A stretch of 64,000 nt of DNA from Myrica gale. Lineage: Eukaryota > Streptophyta > Magnoliopsida > Fagales > Myricaceae. Below are positions 1 to 12,000 of this stretch, piece by piece. The stretch is from contig OZ005613.1 of the NCBI GenBank assembly GCA_963930655.1, forward strand, positions 14,020,501 to 14,084,500. The letters run 5' to 3'. Every line of letters begins with the position of its first letter. The stretch's first letter is position 1. Under the pieces are notes generated by a model, which saw only the letters and a program-made list of their open reading frames with translations, was not told where the DNA came from and did not search any database. Both the position numbers and the translations under genes were made by a program.

Positions 1-3000
1 TTACAGATTGGTGTTGAAGGAGCTTTTGATCACGAGTCCGGTGATCATCCTGTAAGAGCAAATTCCAATCAATGAATAAACTATGATGCCAATAATCGAA
101 CAGAGGCAAAAAAATTTGACTAAATGGGAGCTGGCAGCATATGATAGTGTTGAGTGAATTGCTCTTTGCAAGAGATGCACTTCGAGCAAAAACAAAACCA
201 AACCTCACTTCCAAATCTGCAGAAATAAAGCTTATCTACGTATGATTCAATAAGCAGTGGCTAGCTTTTATTTTTCCTGGGCGATTGGCTTTATGTGCGC
301 AAAAAGGCATGAGGAAAATGGGATTTGATCTGAGTTTAAGCCCTTCCAAAGGGTGCACACCAGTCGAGCCAAAAGCTGATTGGCCAGTGGCTAATGTGGC
401 ATTCTACTTCTCAGAAATGGTACTTCATTAAAAAAGCTACATCTCCCACACAAATTTCAACACTCCAGCTAACTCATGGCTAAAGCAAGTAACAAGCAGA
501 AACCAACAAATCGACTCTCATTGAATTGGGATCAGTAACCAGCACCTGCACCTTGGAGTGGCTGTAGGTTATTTCAGTCTAAAACATAGCACTCATGAAA
601 TCTGAAAAAGCACTCTAGTAAGTACAAGCAATAACATTAACTTCTTAGTAGTCACCGTTTCAATACAAAGCACAAAAATTGAACATCTAATAGGGAGGAA
701 AAAATTCGAGGCAAACCTTATACAAAGAAGCTGCTGATTCAGACTGTATTGTCTGAATTGCAATATTTCCAAGTGATCGCAAAGCATCCAGTGCATCTAG
801 GGTTAACTGCCACCCACAAAGCGCAATAGCATCAGCACTGGTGCTTGAACCACAGCTATTATTACAACCAGCAGCTGCAACATTTCCATTCACCCAGGGG
901 CAGAACTGGTTGTGATGGACAATTGGGTCGAATTCCATAGTTTCCTCATAATTGCTTTCCCCTTTAGGAGGCCCTGAAAAATTTTATGGTGTTAATGCAT
1001 TGCCAATAAACAGGTGAGCAAAAACACTAATGAGTAAAAACCTTAAACGATTTAGTGAGGTGATTAAAAAACAGCTAATTTGTATAGAGCCATCGAACAA
1101 GCCCAACCAGCAACTAGAGATGTATGCATTATATGGGCAGAAAGCAAACGACCTGGATCATTAAATAGAATGGGATGAACACAATAAAAAGCCAAACCCA
1201 TGAGAATACCCTTTCTCAAAGAAAAATGGACACTATGTCACTCTATAGCATGGGAGAAAACTATGGTATGGACCTTCCCCTTTCAGTGGAATATCTTGAG
1301 GAAAGGATTAATGTCTGAGGTCTTAGGTAATGGGGAAAACTGCAGACTTGGAACTAAAATGTATATAGCTTATGGACGTAAAGATGAAAATGAACCAGGT
1401 TGAATGGACAGCTCAATAGCCTCTTGAATTTTTGAGCTAGGGTGTTACCAATTCCAACAAAGTAGAAACTAAATGACAACGGAGGAAAGGTCAAATTAAA
1501 AATGTGGCCAATACTACTCTGAATTAATCCAGGATGTGCTTAGTCATCCATTCTTGGCGGAAAAAGACACTGCTAGATGCAGATTTGACAGTGGAATCAA
1601 GAAGGTGATGTAGCAAAATTGTTTTTGAGTCTTGGGTCAGTGACATGTGAGTTGATAGTTTAGATCATGGTTATATAAAGAACAGTGGCAGGCTGATATA
1701 GGTAAAATCGAATGACGATGGAAGAGATTTCAAAACTTCAAAAAGTGATGGAATTGCATGCAAGGCTTTCCCTAAAATGAACCAGCAACTGAAAAGGACA
1801 AGAAAAAGAAATGCTCATTACACTCACCACACGGAAAATTCCAAGCTGCAGCCCACCATGTTACACTTATAAGAGACTTGTGTATAAAAGTGATCCCCCC
1901 CCCCCCCCCCCCCTTTTCCTGTTATATATTTGTAAATTGAATAAGTTACCCCTGCACCTAATGACTTTTGAACTCATCCTTCACTTTGTTTCTACAAGAG
2001 GAGGTAGCACCATTTGAGTTAAAGGTTGGCAAAATAAGCAAGTCCTTATGTTCAATTATATAGGCTCAGATTGAAACAGTGACTCAGCAACCGTGACGAG
2101 TCCAGGGTAGAGGTGTAGGGGGTAATAACTTCCAAAAGAAACCTCCGATCAAAAAATACAATATGGCATTGGAATTTATTCCATATGTCCTCAGCCCAAA
2201 GTACATACTGAGATTCTCGTTTCAATTAGCATTGTCAAGCCAGCAAAAGAGGAAGGAAAACAGACAGTGACCTTACAAAGAAAAATAGTACAAAAATAAT
2301 GTAGTACCCTCCTACCTAATGGGTGGTGCTAGATAGGAATAAGAAAGTGAAGACTAAGAACCAGAAAAAGTGCAGGGCACAATAGCTGAGAAATAAATAA
2401 GGTCACATCAATAACCAGCACCATTTGCAACTACATAATCTGAATCTAGGTACATGCAATTTTAAGTTCGTAAAAGAAGATTTACCAGCATTTGTAACCT
2501 CTTTCTTCGATGCTTTATAACCAGAGAACACATTAGCATTGCAAGAAAGAGAAGGTCGGGCATTGTTCTCTGATACGAACTTGTCACTTTGACCTATCTT
2601 TTCACCACTTTCAGCAGATTCAGTTTTTGCAGAACCATCAATTTTTGAACTGCTGTCAGCCCTTCCAACAGATCGAGATAACATTTCCTGGCTATCACCA
2701 TGGGGATCTTCCCTATTAATTTCATCAGGTACAATTTCATCCATTAGTCCAGGATCTGGGGCAGATTCACCAGTCTGGCCCTGATTTTCACCATCTTCGG
2801 CTCTAGGTTCTACATCACCGACCACACTATCAGCTCTATGGACGGAGACATCAGCCCCATGGATTTCAGCCTCATGGCTAGCACACATCCCAACACTTCC
2901 CCCACTAATTCCAAAACTAAACCCATCTCTGGCTTGAACAGTCACAGTCTCAGCATTGAAAATTTCTTCCCCATCATTTGTACTACTGACACCCATCTCT

Positions 3001-6000
3001 CTAGCGACTGCAGCAGCTGGTTGGAAACCAATGCTCTGCTGCGCTTGATTACTATAATTTAATTCTGATGTATCATTCATGTCCAAATTGCCATATATAC
3101 TAGACGAGGGGAAATGAACATCATCAACATCTCCAGGATAATTTTCAACACTTTCCATAGAATCACCATTTGCACTATGGCAACCAGTATCCATTGCAAT
3201 GACAGACGATGCACGTGTAGAATCCCTTGCCGATTGGAGCCCTATAAGCTGGTCACTTCCTTGCCGAAACGGAGCAACTTTACTGCTATCTGGGTATATC
3301 TCAAAAGCCATTGAATGGCTAGGACCTGCATCAGATATATCTCTATGATATGGTGAACAGTACGTATCAAATATATCAGAGTCACGAGCACGTTTTGAAG
3401 GCCCGGCTGAATATTGTCTACCATCTGTGACTTCTTCACCTTCACGATCAATGACAGTACCTTCGACACTATCAGCTTGCTGAATCCTTAAGTGTGGCCT
3501 ATAATCTGAGCTTCCACCTTTCTCCAAGCTCCGCTTACGAGAGCTGGGACCCCGTGATTCATATGAAGCAGCACGGTCGCCAACCTCACTGCCTGCAGGC
3601 TGCCCAATCATTAAGTCCCTACCCATATCTGCATCATGAATGTTTTCAGCCATCATTGTCCTGCCAAACTGCGTACAAGGTAAACCCCCTGCCATTGTAA
3701 GATTCAAATCAACATCTATATTTGGCATCAATTTCCCATCGTTGGTTGTTGCAACTTCATCCCGGTCTCCAGTATGTTCTCTTTCTGTATCATCAACAGA
3801 AACCCAACCACTAATTCCACTGGCTGCAGTTACTCCACGTGTTAATCCCATTTTTTTGCTTGCATCAGGAATATCACTGTTGTTGGGAGTGAACCGAGCA
3901 GGTCGAGGGAGCATTACAAAATCGGATATCCTGACTGTGGCACCACATAAGCTACAATCCAGCAAAGGTGACCTGTACTCATGTCTAGAATCCTTAACTA
4001 ACACTTTACTCTTCCCAAACTCCTTTTTAGCTGCAGTAGACAGTGGTTTCTTGCCTGTTCCCGGATCCAGCGATAGATGGACCTGGGCCTGGTTGGGGCC
4101 AACAGACCATCCGTTCCTAGCTGATTGAGCAGAATGTTCTTCGCAGTCCTGAACATTTAAAAGCCATCTTGGTTCCCATCCACAGAGGCTTATAAGCTTC
4201 TGGGACTGCATACAGAAAGAAACATAATTAGATATATACTAGTAAATAGATAAAAACAAAGAGACTAGTCAGTAAGCATTACAGACAACAAAAAGTACTC
4301 ACCCGAGAATATAAATAGAATGTCCCATCTTGAGAAGTTTCAAGTTCTGATATACTCTCTTGTTTAATATCTACTTCCCCTGACAAAAAGCGATCAACCT
4401 GCGCGCCCCGGGAAACCCTCATTTTCTCAATTGCTGATGCGGCCACAATAGGAAGAGAATGAAATTGCACCAGTCCATCACATCTATCCTTATATCCCCC
4501 AATTAGAGCAGACTGAGGAGTTGGAGGAAACTGCACCAAGCTCTCTGGGCAGCTATTTCCCCGCCAAGGACAACTGACGTTATGCATAGCATCCAGCTGT
4601 TTGGCAAAGGCTTCAGCAGCACTTTGAACTTAAGCCATGAAAGAAAGATGAACATGTAAGTTAAAAAAGATCAATCCACAAGGACCAGATCATTAACTTT
4701 TTGAGGAATCTTCACTTCTAAATCCCGAACTATTACCCAAATGTCATTTATAGGTCTCTACTACGAATTTCATCACATTTAAGATCCAACGGTTAAATTG
4801 CACTTTGCCCTTTCTAAACTACCACCCCCATTTGCAATTTGCTCCCTTGACAATTGACTGACCCCCCCCCCCCCCCCAACACCATCCACCCGCCCACGTT
4901 TCTCAAAAAACAACCAACATTTTACAAAGTCACCCTAACCATTGCGTGAGAAACTTGCAAAAAGTTGGTAGTTTATTGCCATTCAACAGTTAGACCTTAC
5001 TTTAGGGGGCAACTTGCAAAAAGTTCAGTAGTTTGGGGAGGGGTCCCTTGCCAAGAATCGTAGTATTATAGGGTAAATCACAACTGGGGTGATAGTTAAG
5101 GATGGTAAAATTTAATTTCCCACTAGTATATGAATACCATTTGAAAGGGACTACGGAAGTATTAAGTCATTCATAAAATAAACAAAAAACTGTCCCCACA
5201 GCTTGATGGAAGTTGGCTGCTACGGAAAAATCACCACTCCATAAAAGATGCAGCATTTACAAGTGAATGAGGGTCTTCAGCCTGAATTAAGTTGCCAGTT
5301 AACTGTCTTTTCCTCCTCCCCCTCCCCCCCTTTTCTTTTCTTCCTCTGATAACTTGACCACCTATCTTCCAAGCTGCCAGCTGCCTTTAGTTCAATCACT
5401 TGAAAGTTTTGCCATATATAACAGTTTTTGTTTTCTTGATAGTACCTCTAACAGGCTCTGATACGAGAAGATTTCTTCTGTTGAGAAAGGGGGAAAAAAA
5501 GGAATGGAAAAACAAACAGTTGGATTGACTTGCCAAACCTTCAGTCGGGCTCCAAGATGGTAGCAATGAAAAGCTCAAGTGTGAGCCACAAGATTCACAT
5601 TCGATCTTATCAACATCAACATTCATCCAACCTCTCTGAGCACAGGTCAACGAACTGATAACCTAAAACAAGTCGAAAAAAGAAATGGTGAGAATGCCTC
5701 AAAGTAGCCTTAGATCTGACTCAAAAGCAAAGAAATTTTTTGGTGCAGTCAAGTAACATAATTTAAAATGAAATAGCATCTTTTCATGATTGATTTTTTC
5801 AACTGTAGCTTACATCGTTGGGCTCTGGCCTTCACATTACCAGATAAACGTCTATGTTCATCTTTTCATGGGAAAGAAACATTATGAATGGCAGTTAGCC
5901 GATACCAACTTTTTCTTTAGAAGGTGGCGCTGGTGTTTCACTTGACACATGCAGAAGCGACCAGCTTGGAGACTCAGTTGTCATCATTTATTTGCAATCC

Positions 6001-9000
6001 ATCACGTTAAATCTAATATCATGTCCCGTAACTTTTCCCCTTTTGTTGGGAAAAGATTGGCAATCGCATACATAAAGGCCTGTGTGATCTATCAAAAATC
6101 TAGTATCAGCAAAAATCATTAAAATATAAGCAGCTTCTAAAGCTTTGAGGGTGAGATTGCCTTCCCCTTCCCTAGTGTGAATGCTTACACAACCTACCAT
6201 TGATTTCCTAGGCACTCCCTCCCTCCCTCCCTCCCCTACCCTTTTCCACTTATTGTTTTAAGACTTAATTAATTCGCTAATTCCTGTGGTTTAACTTTTT
6301 TCCAACTCTCATTTTTAATTCTTCCATTGGGAGTCCCTAGGATTAACTACTTGTTCCGAAAAGATCCTTCCATCCAGACACGGATCACACTAAAGGCAAA
6401 TAGTCATATTCAACAAATGAAAAATGTGTCACTATTAAGCGACCTGGGCTGACTGAACTTAGACGTCGACTGATATTTGTTAGCGAAGTGTTTTTCATTA
6501 GCCACATAGACATATTTTGTCAATTGCAATGCTGAGATTGGATAGAATTACCTTTTTGTAATAAATAATTAACCCCATGAACTCACAGGGGAAGAATTAA
6601 CTGTGAGAGACCAAATTGGAAAAAAGTTAAACAACAGGTACAGACTGTAACGCTCCGGGCCCAAACTCCAAACGGAAAGATTTCTATATAAAATAAGGCT
6701 TTTTCACCATGGCTAATCATTTATCTAGGCCCCAATATTTTAAAACTAATTTGTACAACCTCAACAAAATATTCATAAACGGTAAAAAGCCCAAAAACAT
6801 CAATCTGAACCCTAAACTTTACATTAGCATATCCAATATTTTCCAATATCGATGAAGATTTTCCAAAATAATACAATATCGAATTCTCTAACATTAATCT
6901 CCAAAAGTACTATTGCAAAACACGCATTCGAAACACAAATCTATCTAAAGCTCCTCGAACTTCTCTAATTCTGCCAACTTTGAAAAATATGAGAATAAGT
7001 GGTGAGTTACAACTAGCTTAGTAAGTAGTATGTCAATGGGGATTGGGGAAAAGAAAATTTTATCACAATAACCGAAATCCAAAATAAAACACTGTTAGCC
7101 ATACAAAAACCAAAATACAAGTTTGTAACAAAAATATCCAAGGCCACGCAATATAAAGAGATCACCAATGGTCACACAGTCCTCCAAATACCAGGCCACA
7201 CAGACCTTCAGGCCACAAAGACCTCCAAATACCACGAGGGGTATCAAATTGGCCACACAGACCATAATGATAAATTGGTCACAAAGGCCACAGAGATATA
7301 TTACCAGCGCAAGGATAATTTTCACAGTATGTTCACCAAAACAATTTATAAATATTTCAATTGAGTTTCACAAAATCTCGACAATCTCATTTTACCCAAA
7401 AATCTGTTCAATTCCCTAAATAATACATCAAAACAATATAAATACGGAGCACATTTAAAAATTCCATTGACGAACCACTTACCTCGAACGCTTAACTAAT
7501 CCTTAAAGCTTATCCAATAATTGCCAAACAATCTCTCAGAACATTGTAGCACCACTTTAATCCAAATTTTGGTCTCCAATATACATTCTCTGCAACCATT
7601 TATTAATCTCAACTTTTTCAACTTTTAAAATTCAAACATACCTCTATCCATCACTTTAAAATTCAAACATAAGATTTATATCCTTATCTTAACCTTTAAA
7701 TTCAAACCTAAGATCAAATCTCTATTTAAACCTTTAAATTCAAATATAGATCACATCTCCATCTCAACACCTTTTTTTTTTAAGGATAACTTTATTAAAA
7801 ACGAAGAAAGGGGACAATACACGAGCTATACTGAAGCACCTAAGCCATACAAGCTACAAAACTAATGAAATCAGCACATCCGAGAAAGGATATCCTAGGA
7901 CAACATTAGCCCACAAAAATAAAGAAGACATCAGCTTGCCCTTCAACCCTTCCAGAGACAAAAAAGTGTCATTGAAACCATCTATCATTCCGCTCCCGCC
8001 AAAAAACCCACCAAATGCACGAAGAGATCATCTTCCACACAACCGAAGCATAGGGATCAATAAACTTCCTCCTCCAACCACATAACACTTTAGTCACCTG
8101 GGAAGGCATAACCCAACAATAGTTCATAATGCTAAACACATGGTACCAAAGAACCCTAGCGGCCGAACAATGAAGGAGGATATGATCCACGGATTCCCCA
8201 CAATTTCTGCATATGAAGCACCAATTAAGAATACATAGACCCCTCCTTCTAAGATTGTCAATAGTCAAGACTCTCTAATGGGCAGCCTCCCACATAAAAA
8301 AGGAGACTCTCATAGGGACGGAGGACCGCCAAATCTGCCTCCAAGGAAAAGTGGAGCTAGAAGTGTAAGAAAGAATCTCATACATCGACTTCATGGAGAA
8401 TTTTCCAGATCTGGACCCCACCCAACAAAGTCTATCTTCCAGCCCACTTCTAGGAGCCATGGGATAAAGAAATGAAAAGAAGGACGAGAAAATCTCCAAC
8501 TCCCAATCATTAGCTGCCCTAACAAACTGAATATTCCAAGCCCTCCTTCCAGAAGTCCCATCCCAATTGTCTGCCACCGTAGCATCTTTATTCCTAGCTA
8601 TATCAAAGAGAATCGGGAACACAAGTCTCAAAGGTCTTTCCCGCACCAAAGATCACTCCAAAACCGAACTCTACTACCACAGCCCACCACAAAACGGATG
8701 GTCTCGCTAAAGGAAGTCCACCCTCTGCTGATGTATCTCCATAGACTAACTCCATAAGAACCTCCACTCGGGAGGGTCCTCCACCCACCCTCCACTCACT
8801 CATATTAGTCCAAGATAACCCTCCTCCACAAATTGTTATGCTCAAACGCAAAGCGCCACAACCACTTCCCAAGCAAAGCCGTGTTGAAAGTGGACAACCG
8901 CCTAATTCCCAACCTACCATACCTTATAGGGCAACACACCTTATCCCACTTGAGAAGATGGAACTTATGCACATGTTCATTGCTACCCCATAAGAAGTCC

Positions 9001-12000
9001 CTCTGAAGTTTCTCGAATCTACAAGCCACGTAAGAAGGGAGAGGGAAAAAAGGCAAAAAGTAGGTCGGGAGATTAACAAGAGTTGACTTGATCAAGGTAA
9101 CTCAACCTCCTTTAGAGAGATAACACCGCTTCCGCCCGGCCAACCTCCTCTCCATGCGTTCAAGAATGTCATCCCAAATATGAATGCTAAAAAAAGGGCT
9201 CCCAATGGAAGACCAAGGTAAGTGATAGGAAGAGAGGATACTCTACACCCCGAAATTCCAGCCAATTCTCGAACATTGCCCACCGCACCAATAGGGATAA
9301 TTTCATATTTCTCAAGATTGATTTTAAGCCCGGACACCGTCTCGAAGCATAGAAGGAGACAAAGAAGATTGCGAAACTGACTCTCCTCGTCCATACACAA
9401 GATAAGTGTATCATCTGCAAAGAGCAAATGCGAAATACACGCCCTACCATGCCCCCTCTATCAACATTGAAACCGGTAATGGCGCCAATGTCAACTAACT
9501 TATTCAACATCCTATTGAAGGCCTCCATAACAAGAATAAACAGAAAGAGTGAGAGGGGATCACCTTGGCGCAAACCACGAGTGCCAATAAAAAACCCTTC
9601 AGAAGTGCTTTTCACCATAATAGAATATTTCACAGTAGAGATGCAGAACTCGATCCATCTACACCACTAGACCCCAAAACCATATCTTCTCAGCAAGTAA
9701 AGAAGAAAACTCCAGTTTACGTGATCATAGGCCTTATGTACGTCAAGTTTGCAAAGCATTCCAGGTAAGTTATAACGCAACCTGGAATCGATGCATTCAC
9801 TAGCAATAAGAACCGCATCCAAAATCTGTCTCTCCCTCACAAAGGCACATTGAGATGGAGATATGATTTTTTCCATGACCATCTTCAGCCTATTGGCCAA
9901 CACCTTGGCCAGATTTTTATAGACCCCTCCCACCAAGCTGATAGGACGAAAGTCCTTCAACTCAATAGCTCCTTGCTTCTTGGGGATCAAGACAATGAAA
10001 GTGGCAGACTCCTAACAAATCTCCTCACCTGTGCAAACTAATTAAAAGTAGATAGGACATCACCCTTAATAATATCCCAGTTTGATTGATAGAAGGCCAA
10101 GGAGAAGCTGTCCGGACCTGGGGCCTTATCGCCATTAAGACTACGCACAACTCCCGTCACCTCATCCTCATCAAAGGGTCTCTCCAGCCACTCCGCTTCG
10201 TCTCCCGAGATCGAGTCAAACCCCAAGCCATCCAACAAAGGTCGCCAAAAGTGAGGCTCCATATATAGCGAGCTGTAAAAGCTAACAATCGCATCAGAAA
10301 TACGAGCAGGATCCTCCACGAGTTCGCCCTCAACCTCCAAGGAAGAAATGGAATTCACCTTCCTGTTGGAGTTGGCCACCCGGTGAAAACATTTGGTGCA
10401 TCTATCGCCTTCTTTGAGCCATAAAGCTCTAGATTTCTGCTTCCAGCTAATCTCCTCCATGTCAAGCAAAAGATTCACCTCCCCGATAAAATTCAACTTC
10501 CTCATCCAAAACATCCAAAGAAGAAAGCTCCTGAAGGAACGAGGTCTTTTGAAAGGCCACATCCCCTAAGACCTCACGATTCCACAACTTGATATCCTGC
10601 TTCAAAGCCTTCAATTTAGAGTCAAGCACAAAAGACTGGGACTCGAAAAATACATATGACCTCCACCACATCTCGACTCTATCCACAAAACCATCAGCCT
10701 TAAGGCACATGTTCTCAAACCTAAAAGGTTTCTTGCCTCTACCCACCGAATTACACTCCAATGAGATCGAAAAATGATCCGAATACAATCTTGGAAATCT
10801 CTTCTGAAAAGCATCCAGAAATAAAGATTCCCAGCTAGGGCTGAAGAGAAAACGATTGATCCTGGACCATGATTGAGCAAATCTCCCATTAGAACAAGTG
10901 AAGCTACCACCCACCAAAGGAATGTCAACCAAAAGATTCTCATCAATATACTCCGAGAATTCCAACATAGAATTGCTGAACCCTTCCACCCCTGACCGCT
11001 CACTAGGAAAGCGAGAGACGTTGAAATCGCCCCCAAAACACCAAGGGAGATTCCACCATGCCATCACCCCAACCAACTCTTCCCACAAAAGTCTCCTCCT
11101 CCTATCATCATTGGGGCCGTATACCCTCGAGAAACCCCAAAGAGCACCATCGTCAACGTTTCTCAACACCAACGAAACCGAGAAGCAACCAATACATGAC
11201 TCCACCAACTCAAAAACCCTCATATCCCAAAGAATCAGGATACCCCCCGAAGCTCCTTCCGCCTCCAAGCAACTCCAAGCAACTTGGGAGCCCCTTATAA
11301 ATTCCGAATGACGGCTCTAGAAATAGACGCCAACTTTGTTTCCTAAAGATAGATCATATCAAGTTTCTAGAACTTCAATAAAGTACCAATCCTGCAACGT
11401 TTGGCTCTACCGTTGAGCCCCCTAACATTCCAACTTAGAATTCTGGACTTCATAAAGACTTCTGCTGATCCTTCCTTCCTTCCTGTTCTTCCTTGGAATG
11501 TAAGTCTTCCCTTCATAATTCACTGAAGAATTCAGACCTTTAAGCTCTCTTAGGCATTTACCTCCAGATTTTGAAGAGTTGAGGGAGCACTTTTGGTTTC
11601 TCTCCTTCTCCAAGGTAGCAAAAAGAGACAAAAGTTCCTCCTCATGTCCTTCGCAAGAGACACCCACCAGCTGCCTAAATGTAGAAATCATACGTAAAAC
11701 CCATTCAGAATCATTCGCTTTGTTGTGGGTGATGGGCTTAATGTTAGGTTTTGGCATGATCTTTGGTGTGGAGATAGGCCTTTGAAGCTTGCATTCCCTC
11801 TTTTGTGTGCCCTTGCTAGTTGCAAGGATGTGATGGTAGCGGATTGTTTCGAGGGGGATTCTGGTTATGGAGTGTGGTCTATTCTTTTTTCTAGAATGGC
11901 CAATGATTGGGAGATTGAAGAAATTTCAGCTTTCTACTCATTGTTGTACTCTATGGCTCTTCGGAGACGGGGAGATGATAAAATGTTTTGGCAAGGTGCC

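Noticed and set aside
3640..4128. 162-codon plus-strand ORF
   Set aside because: It is antisense to ILP1-like exon 5, whose minus frame is supported by zinc-finger motifs and splice continuity.
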